64,000 bases of DNA from Luteolibacter rhizosphaerae. Its GTDB lineage: Bacteria > Verrucomicrobiota > Verrucomicrobiia > Verrucomicrobiales > Akkermansiaceae. Location: positions 124,001 to 188,000 of the forward strand of contig NZ_JAPDDR010000005.1 in NCBI RefSeq assembly GCF_025950095.1. The letters are read 5' to 3'. The notes below the pieces were generated by a model, which had not been told where the DNA came from, did no database searches, and worked only from the letters and a program-made list of their open reading frames with translations. A program made the translations under genes and the position numbers. Of this stretch, positions 36,398 through 45,722 are shown one piece after another. Position 1 is the first letter of the stretch, and each line of letters starts with the position of its first letter.

Positions 36398-37660
36398 ATG
36401 ACCGAAGCCGAAGTCTTCTCTGCCGTTGAAGAACTCGCCCGCAATGCGCGGGCGGCCTCCTACAAGCTGTCCCAACTCGGCACGGATCAGAAGAACGCGA
36501 TCCTGCGTGCCATGGCTGCGGAACTCCGTGCCCGCACGGCGGAGATCGTCGCGGCCAACGCGCTCGACATCGCGGCAGGTGAAGAGAAGGATCTGTCGAA
36601 GCCGATGCTCGATCGTCTGCGCCTCGATGCGGGCAAGGTGGAAGCCATCGCCAAGGGAATCGATCAAGTGGTGGATCTTCCGGATCCGGTGGGTCAGGTG
36701 ATGGAGAAGTGGACGCGCCCGAACGGGATGCACATCCATCAGACCCGCGTGCCGATCGGGACCATCGGAATCATTTATGAAAGCCGTCCGAACGTGACGA
36801 GCGATGCGGCGGTGCTCTGCTTCAAGACGGGCAACGCGACGATCCTCCGCGGCGGCTCGGAAGCTTTTCATAGCAACACGGCCATCGCCGCGGCGCTCCA
36901 GGCCGGCGGTGAAACCGAGGGGCTTCCCGCACATTCCATCCAGCTCATTCCCTTCACGGACCGCTCCAGCGTGAGCGCGCTGTGCAAGATGGACAAGTGG
37001 CTCGACCTGATCATCCCGCGCGGTGGCAAGGGCTTGATCGAGACCGTGGTGTCCCAAGCGCGGATGCCGGTCATCAAGCACTACGACGGCATCTGCCATC
37101 TCTTCGTGGATGCGGCGGCGGACCTCGACATGTCGATCAAGCTGGCGGTCAATTCCAAGACGCAGAAGACCGGCGTGTGCAATGCGCTGGAGACCTTGCT
37201 GGTTCACTCCGCCGTGGCAGCCACGCATCTGCCTGCGATTGCCGAGGTGTTGGTCGAGAAGGGCGTGGAGATCCGCGGCTGCGAACGCACCCGGCAGATC
37301 ATCGATGCGATCCCGGCGACCGAGGAGGATTGGGAAACCGAGTATCTCGACCTGATCCTTTCGGTGAAGATCGTCGATTCGCTGCAAGAGGCGATCGATC
37401 ACATCAACACCCACGGCTCGCACCATACCGACAGCATCGTGACGGGCGATCAGGCGGCTGCTGATGCCTTCCTTTCCGGCTGCGACTCGGCCTGTGTCTT
37501 CCACAACGTGTCCACCCGCCTGGCGGATGGCGAAGAGTTCGGATTCGGCGCAGAGATCGGGATCTCCACCGACAAGCTGCACGCGCGCGGGCCGATGGGG
37601 CTGCGCGAGCTGACCAGCTACCAATATCGCGTGCGCGGGAACGGGCAGGCGAAGTGGTGA
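36398..37660 (+). CDS. proA: Glutamate-5-semialdehyde dehydrogenase (gamma-glutamyl phosphate reductase)
   Basis: A 420-residue NADPH-dependent enzyme of proline synthesis. It shows RVPIGTIGIIYESRPNVT near 125, LRGGSEAFHSN, KTGVCNALETLL with the catalytic Cys near 257, THGSHHTDSI and the C-terminal FGFGAEIGISTDKLHARG with GLRELTSYQY. ATG 36398 is chosen over a TTG two codons upstream. It is in tandem with proB, so the two give glutamate semialdehyde; proC is not in the window. Confidence 0.97.
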   Translation: MTEAEVFSAVEELARNARAASYKLSQLGTDQKNAILRAMAAELRARTAEIVAANALDIAAGEEKDLSKPMLDRLRLDAGKVEAIAKGIDQVVDLPDPVGQVMEKWTRPNGMHIHQTRVPIGTIGIIYESRPNVTSDAAVLCFKTGNATILRGGSEAFHSNTAIAAALQAGGETEGLPAHSIQLIPFTDRSSVSALCKMDKWLDLIIPRGGKGLIETVVSQARMPVIKHYDGICHLFVDAAADLDMSIKLAVNSKTQKTGVCNALETLLVHSAVAATHLPAIAEVLVEKGVEIRGCERTRQIIDAIPATEEDWETEYLDLILSVKIVDSLQEAIDHINTHGSHHTDSIVTGDQAAADAFLSGCDSACVFHNVSTRLADGEEFGFGAEIGISTDKLHARGPMGLRELTSYQYRVRGNGQAKW

Positions 37661-37700
37661 GAGGCGGATGCCTCCCGGATGTCTGGAAATGTCTGTTGAA

Positions 37701-37737
37701 AACAAAAAAGCGCCGCCCGGTTTCCCAGGCGGCGCTT
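37701..37737 (-). terminator. Terminator of the 1796-residue repeat protein gene
   Basis: AAGCGCCGCC (37708-37717) and GGCGGCGCTT (37728-37737) form a perfect 10-bp stem with a 10-base loop. On the minus strand a T-rich run (TTTTTTGTTTT) follows directly, so it terminates the gene ending at 37756. It also stands 48 bp behind proA on the plus strand, where it lacks a T-run. Confidence 0.85.
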
Positions 37738-37755
37738 GAGTTCTGATTTAGAGGG

Positions 37756-40700
37756 TCAGGGGATGTTCACGCGGAGGCGGGCGAACAACTTCGTATCCGG
37801 GGCCGCCAGCGAGCGGGGGATGCGCACGGTCACCCGGTCGGTGGTGCCGTTGTAGAAGTTGTCATCCACGGTGACGATCACGCCGTTCACCCCGTTCTGC
37901 GCCTGAGTCCATCCGCCCAAGGTGCTGCCGTATTGCACGAAGGGGTTGTAGGATGAGGACTCGTCCGTGCGGCGGAAGACGAAGTTCAGGTAGGTGGCGT
38001 CCAGCGTGGTGGTCGGGAGCAGGCCGTTCGAGGCCGAGCCCGGGCCGGAGGGATCACCGCCGATCACGAATTCGATGCCGTTCGGGATGCCGTCGCCATC
38101 GGAGTCAGCGTTGGACCCCGCACCGACAATGCCGTTGAGGGTTTCGAAGCTACCGTAAGGATCGGCACCGCCCTGAACCAAGGCGATCTGGCCGAGACCG
38201 TTGTAGTTGTAGTTCAGCGTGTAGCCGGAGGGCAGGCCGGTCACACCAGCGAAGGTGCCGTTCAGGACACCGTAGGAGGCGATAACATAGGCCGCCTGGG
38301 TCGGCGCGGCGAGGGCGGTGATGTCGAGGGTGGCCGCGCTGATGTCCAGCGAGCCTCCGACGGTCAGACGGTCCGCGCTGGCGGCATCCACTTCGATCGC
38401 GAGCGAGCCACCGATGATGGCCGGGGCCACGGTGGTGAGCGTGCCGATCGAGGTGCCCGGTGCGAGGACGGATCCGGCCACGGTGGTCAGATTGCCACCG
38501 ATCGTGCCGGTGCCGCCGAGAGTGGCTCCGGCAGCCACCGAGACGGCGCCGCTGGCGCTGCCTTGGTTGCCGTTCACGAGGAGCTTGCCCTCGCTCACCA
38601 CGGTGGTGTCCGTGTAGCTGTTGTTTCCGCTCAGGGTCCAGGTCAGCGGACCGACCTTATCGAGACCGACCGGGTTGGCGCCGGCATTGGAGACGACGCC
38701 AGCCACCGAACCCGTGCCGGCGGTGCCGCCGAGGATCAGGCGACGGCCGGCAGCATTGGCGGTGATATCGCCGTTCAGTGCGAGGCTGCCGCCGAAGACC
38801 GAGACCGCGGTGCCGCCGGCACCGGTAGTCATGGTGATCGGGCCGGAGATCACGTTGTTACCGGCGATGTTGCCGATGGCCGGTTCCGCCGGGGTGCCGT
38901 TGCTGGTGTTCAGGGCCATGTCGGCCGGCAGCGTGATGTTGCCGCCGGTGCCGTCGAGGTAGAGCTGCGGACGACCGTTGAGACCGTTCACGTTGATTGC
39001 CTTCGGGCCGGTGCCGAGGGCGCTGGCGCTGAAGATCTTCAAGCCGCCGGAGCCGACCGAGACATTGCCGGTGAAGCTGTTAGCCCCGGCCAAGGTGACC
39101 AAGGAGTTCAGCGCGCCACCATTGGCTTGGCCGATACCGACCGTGCCGGTGCCGCTGATAGCGTTGCTCACCACGTAGCTGGTGTCGCTGCGGTTGATGA
39201 CCAGGTTGCCGTTGTTGACCACCGCTCCGCTACCCAAGGTGCCGGTGGTGATCTGGGTGCCGATGGCGAGGGTTCCCGCGTTGATCGTGGTCGTGCCGGA
39301 GTAGGTGTTCTGGCCTGCCAAGGTCAGGGTGCCGGTGCCACCGGACTTCACCAGTTCACCGGTGCCGGTAGCGAGACCGTTGAAGGTCAGGTTACGGGCG
39401 GCTTCGATGTCGAAGGTGGCGATACCCGTGAGGGCCGCAGAGCCCTGAGTGCTCAGGTTGCTGCCCTGAAGGCGGACGGTGCCGCCGTTCACGGCGAAAT
39501 CCCGGTCGAAGTAGCCGGCCGTGTAGTTCTCGAAGCGCAGCAGGCCTCCGGTATTCACCGTCACCAGACCGCCCGGATTCGCGGTCAGGCGGGTGAGTGC
39601 GAGCGTGCCCTCGTTCACGATGATGTTACCCGTGTCGGACAAGGTGCTGTCGATCAGGGCGACGAGGTTCGGGCCGGTCTTGGTCAGGTTGAAACCCGCC
39701 AGATCGACGTAGCCGAGTCCTGCCGTGATCGGGCGGACATCCCAGCGCACCGCGCCACCGATGGTGGCATTGCCCGACAAGGTCAGGGACCCGAAACCGA
39801 AGAGGGTGTCGACGAAGCCGTTGTTCACGACGGCACCGGCACCATCCAGGCCGCTACCCGCGATCGTCAGGTTGTAGTCACGGTTCGAGGTAAGGGCGCT
39901 GTTGGTATCAAGCGTCGCGCCGTTGGCCACCGTGATGTTCTGGCCGATCGCACCGAGCGACTGCGGACCGAGAACGCGGAGAGTCCCTTGGTTGACGGTG
40001 ACACCGCCGGAGAAGGAGTTCGCACCCCCGAGGTGGAGAATCGAGCTACCCGTCTTGGTCAGCGGGAAGGGACCGCTGAGCGTGCCGGAGCCTTCAATGA
40101 AGTACTCGACGCTGCTGGTATCAACCGTCACCGATGCCGGTCGAAGCTCGCCGACCATCGAGATGAAGGTGTTGTTGAATCCGCTGTCATCGAAGCGGAC
40201 CGGATCGGCCCAGAAGAAGGTCAGCGGCGTGTTGCTCGCATTCTTCCAGTTCTGGGTTCCTTTCGTATCCCAGGTATTGTCGTTCGAGCCGGTCCAGGTG
40301 AGAGGAACACCGTTGCCGACGCTAAGAGAAGCGGAGGTCGCTCCCGGAGTGAACGAACTGCCGCGGTAGTTCGAGATCAGGTTGGCGGCGCCGGTGATCG
40401 AGCCGTAGTCCAGGACCACTTGGCTGCCGCTGGGGCTGGCCTCCGGCAGGACGATATTGACCGGTCCGTCGATCGACAGGGTCCCGTCGATATCCAGCGC
40501 ACGGTTCGTGTCCTCGTCCACGCGAAGCGAAAGGTTCGCAAGCGAGAGGGTGGCCGGAGCGGCGACGGTGAGATTGCTGTCGCTCGGGAAGGCACCGTCG
40601 AAGCCGAGCGTGCCTTGGCTTACCGTGGTGTCACCGGTGTAGGTCTGGGTAGGCCCTGTGAGAGTCCACTTGCCGCTGCCGGTCTTGTTAACCGAGAGCA

Positions 40701-43146
40701 GGCCGGTAGCACCCGCATTTGCCAGGGGAGCGGCGAGCGAGTTGTTCCCGGCATTCGAGCCGGTGAGGGTGAGTGCGCGGCTGATCGTGCCGGCTCCGCC
40801 AAGCGTGATCGCCACACCGGTGGTGGAAGCGGCGGAGGTCGCTTGGCTCAGCGTGACCGTGCGGGTATCAGGATTCACCGCGCTCACCGTGGTGTTCGCG
40901 AGAATGCCGGTGCCGGCGATCGTCTGGCCGACAGCGATACCGGCGGTTTCGTTCAGCACCAGTTCGGTGGCACCGAGCGCGAAGGGGGCGGCGATGGTCG
41001 CCGTGATTCCCGCGTTGTTGTTGAAGGTCGGCGAGGTGAGCTGAAGCGCTCCGCTGCCGGAGGCATCCAGCGTGCCACCGTTCGGCCACAGGCTGAGCGT
41101 GCGGTCGGAGCTGTCCCCCGCGCCATTGTAGCGGAGCGTGGCACCGAGATTGACCGTGGTGCCGGCACCGAGGGAGCTCGGCAGGGCGACGCCCGTCAGC
41201 GAGCTGATGTCCGTCGTGCCCGCGAGGAGGTTTGGCGTCTGGTCGAAGTCGTTGTCGGCACGGGTGATGGTGAGGTTGCCCGAGCCGGACTTCGTCAGGA
41301 TCAGGTTGTTGTTCCCGTTGTCCGCCAGCTTGTTGTTGATGACGAAGTTCCCGGGTCCGTAGAGGGACATCGTGCGGGTGCTGTTCGCCACCTCGTTGCG
41401 GATGACCGAGGTGGTCGCGTTGTTCGCGCCGACCGTGAGCGTGCCGGTCACCGACTCCATGGCGTAGGAACCGCCCTGGTTGAAGATGAAGACGTTTCCA
41501 TCCCAGCCGTTGTTGCCGGAGAGGTTGCGCAAGGACTGTTGCAAGCCGCTGCCGGTGGAGCCGGTCATGGCGAAGTTCTTACCCCACATGCGGAGCGTCT
41601 TGCTCGAATCGATGGTGATGTTGTTCTCGAGCTCGACCACCGAGATGCCGCGGTTGTTACCCTGGGCATTGATGTTCTTGGTTGCGCCCACGCCACCGAA
41701 GGCTTCGGCATGGGAGGCACGGATGATGCCGCCATTCACCGAGTCGCCGGTGGTGCCGAAGGTCAGGTCGCCGAGCCAGGTGCTCGCGCTCGGCAGCAGC
41801 AGCGTGGCCGCGCCGGTCTTGCTGTAGGTGAAGGCTCCGCCGCGGAGACCGCCGGTGAGTTCCACCACGTTATTCTCAAGCTGCAGGGTGCGGGCGGCAC
41901 CGTTCAGGTTGAGCGGGTTTGCAAGGGTGAGCTTGGCATTCGCCTGGGCACCGTTGAGCACGAAGATGTTCGTGTTGATCGTCCCGGGGGTGCCGGTGGT
42001 GTTGGTGGTGAAGTTGTTGAAAAACACTTCCGCACCGGCTCCGCCGAAGTTCACGGAGAGAGCACCATCGCGCGCGCTCAGGCCGAGCGGGCGGGTGGCG
42101 ACGGTGGTCTCGGCGCTGCCCAGACGGACCTCGCCGGCGTTGATGCCGAGGGCGCGGTTGAAGGTGCCGCTGGTGTGCACGGTGCCACCGGCGCTGGCTG
42201 CGATAACCAAGGATGTTGTGGCAGGCAGCGTGCCGGGCTTGAACCACAGGATGCCTTCCGAGTGGTTGGTGACGCCGCCCCAGGTGTTCCCGGTGTTTGT
42301 CACGTGGATGCCATCGTTGACCGAGGTGCGGAAGACCACACCGTTCGAGCCGCCGGTGATCGCTCCGTTCAGCACGAGCAACTTCGAGTTGTTGTTGCCG
42401 ATGCGGACGCCGGCACCATTGATGTTGATCGGGGCGTTGATGATGTTTGTCACCGTATTGCCGCCTTCGCTCCGGATCGCTCCCGGAGGACCGGCATTAC
42501 CGCCCTGCGAGGTCACGTTGATGGTTACATCGGAAGGGATCTCGATGTTGTTGCTCAGGCTCAGGTAGGGCCCAGTGGTCGGGGTCCCGTTGATGTTGAT
42601 CGTCTTCATACCACCCAGTGCCTGGGTGCCGGAGAGGCCGAGACCGGAGGCATTCGTGCCCGTGACGTTCTGAAGATTCAGGGTGCCGCTGAGGCCGCTG
42701 TTGTTCCCGGAAAGGGTGATGAAGCCCTGACCCGTCTTCGAAAGACCGTTCGTGCCGACCAGCGGGGTCGAAAGGGTGGGGGTGCGGTTGACGACGTTAA
42801 GCGCCGGTTGGCTAGCGCCGTTATCGAGAGTGAGCGGACCCGTGCCCCCGATCTGCCAGCTATTGCTGAGAGTCGTGATGTCCCCGACGGTCAGGCCCCC
42901 GATCGTGTAGGGGGCGTCCACCGTGACCGCGTGGTCGCCAGTGATGTCCAAGGTGCTGAAGTCAGCAGTGGCGCCGACCCCGGAGGCGATGACGCCGCCG
43001 GACCAGTTTGCGGGATTGCTCCAGTTCCCCGGAGCATTGGCGGTCCAAGTGCCGTTGGCAGCGTGGAGATGGCAGATCGGCGCGAACATGCCGAGGGCGA
43101 TGAGACGCCCCCGAGTTCCGCCACAGCGGAGGTCTTGGGATTTCAT
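37756..43146 (-). CDS. Giant autotransporter-associated beta-strand repeat protein
   Basis: A 1796-residue secreted protein, the longest in the window. The N terminus has an Arg-containing signal peptide (about 30 residues, ending near CHLHAA), then NGTWTANAPGNWSNPANW, typical of the start of these proteins. Residues about 130-1640 are beta-helix-like repeats: LSKTGQGFITLSGNN, SKTGAATLLLPSASTWLG, VKSGGTGTLTLAGQNTYSG, DKVGPLTWTLSGNNSYTD. The last ~130 residues carry DSDGDGIPNGIEF and end LFARLRVNIP, sharing this domain with the protein at 19606. There is no autotransporter barrel, so export or surface display must use another route. Probable role: adhesin or surface matrix; inferred. Confidence 0.92.
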   Translation of the reverse strand: MKSQDLRCGGTRGRLIALGMFAPICHLHAANGTWTANAPGNWSNPANWSGGVIASGVGATADFSTLDITGDHAVTVDAPYTIGGLTVGDITTLSNSWQIGGTGPLTLDNGASQPALNVVNRTPTLSTPLVGTNGLSKTGQGFITLSGNNSGLSGTLNLQNVTGTNASGLGLSGTQALGGMKTININGTPTTGPYLSLSNNIEIPSDVTINVTSQGGNAGPPGAIRSEGGNTVTNIINAPININGAGVRIGNNNSKLLVLNGAITGGSNGVVFRTSVNDGIHVTNTGNTWGGVTNHSEGILWFKPGTLPATTSLVIAASAGGTVHTSGTFNRALGINAGEVRLGSAETTVATRPLGLSARDGALSVNFGGAGAEVFFNNFTTNTTGTPGTINTNIFVLNGAQANAKLTLANPLNLNGAARTLQLENNVVELTGGLRGGAFTYSKTGAATLLLPSASTWLGDLTFGTTGDSVNGGIIRASHAEAFGGVGATKNINAQGNNRGISVVELENNITIDSSKTLRMWGKNFAMTGSTGSGLQQSLRNLSGNNGWDGNVFIFNQGGSYAMESVTGTLTVGANNATTSVIRNEVANSTRTMSLYGPGNFVINNKLADNGNNNLILTKSGSGNLTITRADNDFDQTPNLLAGTTDISSLTGVALPSSLGAGTTVNLGATLRYNGAGDSSDRTLSLWPNGGTLDASGSGALQLTSPTFNNNAGITATIAAPFALGATELVLNETAGIAVGQTIAGTGILANTTVSAVNPDTRTVTLSQATSAASTTGVAITLGGAGTISRALTLTGSNAGNNSLAAPLANAGATGLLSVNKTGSGKWTLTGPTQTYTGDTTVSQGTLGFDGAFPSDSNLTVAAPATLSLANLSLRVDEDTNRALDIDGTLSIDGPVNIVLPEASPSGSQVVLDYGSITGAANLISNYRGSSFTPGATSASLSVGNGVPLTWTGSNDNTWDTKGTQNWKNASNTPLTFFWADPVRFDDSGFNNTFISMVGELRPASVTVDTSSVEYFIEGSGTLSGPFPLTKTGSSILHLGGANSFSGGVTVNQGTLRVLGPQSLGAIGQNITVANGATLDTNSALTSNRDYNLTIAGSGLDGAGAVVNNGFVDTLFGFGSLTLSGNATIGGAVRWDVRPITAGLGYVDLAGFNLTKTGPNLVALIDSTLSDTGNIIVNEGTLALTRLTANPGGLVTVNTGGLLRFENYTAGYFDRDFAVNGGTVRLQGSNLSTQGSAALTGIATFDIEAARNLTFNGLATGTGELVKSGGTGTLTLAGQNTYSGTTTINAGTLAIGTQITTGTLGSGAVVNNGNLVINRSDTSYVVSNAISGTGTVGIGQANGGALNSLVTLAGANSFTGNVSVGSGGLKIFSASALGTGPKAINVNGLNGRPQLYLDGTGGNITLPADMALNTSNGTPAEPAIGNIAGNNVISGPITMTTGAGGTAVSVFGGSLALNGDITANAAGRRLILGGTAGTGSVAGVVSNAGANPVGLDKVGPLTWTLSGNNSYTDTTVVSEGKLLVNGNQGSASGAVSVAAGATLGGTGTIGGNLTTVAGSVLAPGTSIGTLTTVAPAIIGGSLAIEVDAASADRLTVGGSLDISAATLDITALAAPTQAAYVIASYGVLNGTFAGVTGLPSGYTLNYNYNGLGQIALVQGGADPYGSFETLNGIVGAGSNADSDGDGIPNGIEFVIGGDPSGPGSASNGLLPTTTLDATYLNFVFRRTDESSSYNPFVQYGSTLGGWTQAQNGVNGVIVTVDDNFYNGTTDRVTVRIPRSLAAPDTKLFARLRVNIP

Positions 43147-43410
43147 ACGGGGTAATTAGGGCTTCTCGGACGCAGGACGCCGGGCTGTGCGTCGAACACC
43201 GTTGAGATGCCAAATTGACCCAAGCCCCCCAGATAGGCAAGGGTGATTTGTCAGACAGATTTGCCGTGAAGCTCTTAGCTACGCGAAATTACGGATGCTT
43301 GTAATACAAAAGCCTGACGCTGCTGAGAGGATTACCCCGGGCTTGAGGCAGTCCGGACGACACGCAAAAGCACCCCAAATGGGGAGCGGGAGTCCTTGAG
43401 AACAGGCCGC
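43147..43410. other. Upstream region of the giant repeat protein gene
   Basis: 264 bp between the start of the repeat protein gene (43146) and the small ORF at 43411. It is AT-richer in places (GTAATACAAAAG near 43300) and should carry the minus-strand promoter. I see no conserved RNA structure or clear promoter boxes. Confidence 0.4.
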
Positions 43411-43611
43411 TTAGGCGATCGCGAAGCCGAGGACCAAAAGAGCGGAAATCAGGATCACGATCACCAAGGATGCCAAGGGGATCAGGAAGCGGGATCGTGG
43501 CTTTTGCCCGGCTCCGATCCAAGAGTCCCAAGAGGGTTCCGACTTGGAAGTGTGGCGATGATAATGGCGGACGGGGGCACGAAACCGCGCAGGCTGAGAG
43601 GGAGGCTTCAT
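43411..43611 (-). CDS. Possible small tail-anchored membrane protein
   Basis: A 66-codon ORF with a basic, Pro/Ser-rich N-terminal part (about residues 1-40) and a single C-terminal hydrophobic helix (FLIPLASLVIVILISALLVL), the layout of a small tail-anchored protein. The hydrophobic stretch is unlikely by chance, but no Shine-Dalgarno is visible before the ATG and no homologue is recognised. It lies alone between the repeat protein gene and cysJ. Confidence 0.45.
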   Translation of the reverse strand: MKPPSQPARFRAPVRHYHRHTSKSEPSWDSWIGAGQKPRSRFLIPLASLVIVILISALLVLGFAIA

Positions 43612-43856
43612 TAAGGGAGGTTACCGCTTGTGAATGAAAACCTTGGATTCGTCTATGGCGGATTTTGCGTATGTTGTGGGGTGCCACCTTCTCTCGGGGG
43701 CTCCCCGGAATTAATCCTCGCGCTTGTATGGCACAGAGCAGCCTTCCGTTGGAAAAGTGGACAAGCACGTATTGCGGGGATTTCCCTTGCACTCCGACCC
43801 GGGTCCGTGGATTGTCCCGCCCGAAACCATATAAAACTGAGCAAAGAACTAAGGTA

Positions 43857-45632
43857 ATGCTTCCCGAGCACGCTCCATTTTCTCCCGATCAACGCCGCGC
43901 GGTGGACATCGCCTTGGCCGGTCTCGATGCGGCCCAGCGCTTCTGGCTGGCTGGCTTTCTATCCGCTGCTCCGACTGCGGCAACTGCTGCCGCCGTGCCC
44001 GCGACTTCCGCCAAGCTGACGGTGCTGTATGGAACTGAATCCGGGAATTCCGAGAAGCTGGCCGACCTTTCGGCGAAGGAAGCCAAGAAGCGTGGTTTCC
44101 AGACCACGGTGAAGAACATGGCCGACATCGCGCCTGCCGATCTGGCGAAGGTGGAAAACCTGCTGGTGATCGTGAGCACTTGGGGTGACGGCGAGCCGCC
44201 GGAAAGCGCCACTTCCTTCTACAAGGAGTTCATGAACGGCTCGTCGGTGGAGCTGCCGCGCCTGCGCTATACGGTGTGCGCGCTGGGCGATACTTCCTAC
44301 GAGAAGTTCTGCCAGACAGGTAAGGATTTCGACGCGCGCTTGGAGAAGCTCGGCGGCAAGCGGGTCACGCCGCGCCAGGATTGCGATGTGGAGTATGAGG
44401 AACCCTACGCCGCCTGGCTGGATGGCGCGCTCAAGGCCTTCGCCCCGGCGGCGGCTCCTGCTGCCGCGGTGAGCGTGGTGGCTGCCGCTGCCGCTCCGGT
44501 GACGGAGGAGTATGGGAAGAAGAACCCATTCCCCTCCGAACTGCTGGAGAAGGTGATCCTGAACGGCCGTGGCACGACCAAGGAAACCTGGCACTACGAG
44601 CTTTCGCTGGATGGCTCCGGTCTGAACTACGAGGCGGGTGACGCGCTGGCGGTGATCCCGGTGAACTCGCCGGATATCGTCGAAGGGATTCTCAAGGCTT
44701 CGAAGCTCTCCGGTAGCGAGTCCGTGGAGGTAAAAGGTGTCGGACAAAAGGTGCTGGCGGATGCGCTGCGCGAAGACTTCGACATCACCGCGCTGTCGCG
44801 CGCGGTGCTGACCAAGCTGCAAGGCTATGCTTCCTCCGACAAGCTGGGTGCGCTGCTGGCAGAAGACGCGAAGGATCACCTGAAGGACTACCAATGGGGA
44901 CGCTGGATCGCCGATGCGATCGCCGACTTCGCTCCGGGCGGGCTCTCCGCCGCGGATCTCGTGACGATCTTCCGCAAGCTGCCGCCGCGTCTCTACTCGA
45001 TCGCTTCGAGCCCGCTGGCTCATCCGGGCGAGGTGCACCTGACGGTGGCATCGGTGCGCTACCAGGCGCACGGGCAGCCGCGCAAGGGAGTGGCCTCCAC
45101 CTATCTGGCCGACCTGGTGGAGAAGGGTGGCCATGTGCCGGTCTACACGCACCAGAACAAGAATTTCCGCCTGCCAGCCTCGGCCGATGTGCCGGTGATC
45201 ATGGTGGGGCCGGGCACCGGGGTCGCACCTTTCCGCGCCTTTGTGGAGCAGCGTGCGGCGCTGGGGCAGGGTGGCAAGAACTGGCTCTTCTTCGGCGACC
45301 AGCGCTACACCTACGACTTCCTCTATCAGGTCGAGTGGCAGGAGCATCTGAAGGATGGAAACCTGAGCAAGCTCGACGTGGCCTTCTCCCGCGACCAACC
45401 GGAGAAGGTGTATGTGCAGCACCGCATGCTGGAACGTGCCAAGGAGCTGTATGGCTGGCTGCAAGAGGGTGCCCACTTCTACGTCTGCGGCGATGCTTCC
45501 CGCATGGCGAGCGACGTGCACGAGGCGCTGATCTCCGTGGTCGAGAAAGAAGGCAAGCTGCCACGTGAGGCCGCCGAGGCCTACGTGGAAGACCTGAAGA
45601 AATCGAAGAGATACCAACGCGACGTTTACTGA
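43857..45632 (+). CDS. cysJ: Sulfite reductase flavoprotein subunit
   Basis: A 591-residue diflavin reductase that passes electrons from NADPH through FAD and FMN to CysI. The FMN-binding flavodoxin domain covers about residues 58-195 (VLYGTESGNSEKLAD, STWGDGEPPESA, LGDTSYEKFCQTG). An Ala/Pro-rich linker (about 200-222) joins it to the FAD/NADPH reductase half, with PRLYSIASSP near 380, GPGTGVAPFRAFVEQR near 448 and the classical C terminus RYQRDVY. I chose the ATG at 43857, preceded by AAGG; the frame is open to 43665 but that part overlaps likely promoter DNA. First gene of the cysJ-cysI-cysH-cysK group; 90 bp separate it from cysI. Confidence 0.96.
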   Translation: MLPEHAPFSPDQRRAVDIALAGLDAAQRFWLAGFLSAAPTAATAAAVPATSAKLTVLYGTESGNSEKLADLSAKEAKKRGFQTTVKNMADIAPADLAKVENLLVIVSTWGDGEPPESATSFYKEFMNGSSVELPRLRYTVCALGDTSYEKFCQTGKDFDARLEKLGGKRVTPRQDCDVEYEEPYAAWLDGALKAFAPAAAPAAAVSVVAAAAAPVTEEYGKKNPFPSELLEKVILNGRGTTKETWHYELSLDGSGLNYEAGDALAVIPVNSPDIVEGILKASKLSGSESVEVKGVGQKVLADALREDFDITALSRAVLTKLQGYASSDKLGALLAEDAKDHLKDYQWGRWIADAIADFAPGGLSAADLVTIFRKLPPRLYSIASSPLAHPGEVHLTVASVRYQAHGQPRKGVASTYLADLVEKGGHVPVYTHQNKNFRLPASADVPVIMVGPGTGVAPFRAFVEQRAALGQGGKNWLFFGDQRYTYDFLYQVEWQEHLKDGNLSKLDVAFSRDQPEKVYVQHRMLERAKELYGWLQEGAHFYVCGDASRMASDVHEALISVVEKEGKLPREAAEAYVEDLKKSKRYQRDVY

Positions 45633-45638
45633 AGTGCC

Positions 45639-45719
45639 AAGTGATCAGTGATCAGTGAGCAGTGGAAAGATCCCATTGGTCACAGACGCTGATCACCTAC
45701 TACCGATCACCGATCACTT
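45639..45719. promoter_or_regulatory. Large imperfect inverted repeat in the cysJ-cysI gap
   Basis: AAGTGATCAGTGATC (45639-45653) is complementary to GATCACCGATCACTT (45705-45719) except for one position. Pairing can be extended inwards with AGTGAGCAG against CTACTACC-type sequence. The motif TGATC(A/G)G is directly repeated within each arm. The right arm ends 3 bases before the cysI ATG, where a Shine-Dalgarno would be expected and none is seen. It may be an intercistronic hairpin that controls cysI translation or mRNA processing, or a REP-like repeat. Confidence 0.6.
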
Positions 45720-45722
45720 TCC

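Noticed and set aside
38563-43155. A 1530-codon plus-strand ORF opposite the giant repeat protein
   Set aside because: It has no signal peptide or recognisable domain, is compositionally a mirror of Gly/Thr/Val/Asn-rich repeats, and lies fully antisense to a protein with clear family repeats. Long antisense ORFs are expected in GC-rich DNA.
43612-43856. SAM or other sulfur-related riboswitch upstream of cysJ
   Set aside because: I looked for a multi-stem leader with a terminator before cysJ. Only scattered short GC stems and a TATAAA-like box near 43830 are visible, not enough to claim a riboswitch or promoter. A covariance-model search would decide.
43665-43856. Upstream extension of cysJ
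   Set aside because: The frame is open, but the 64 added codons (Cys/Pro-rich) have no counterpart in CysJ, and the ATG at 43857 has AAGG at a suitable distance.
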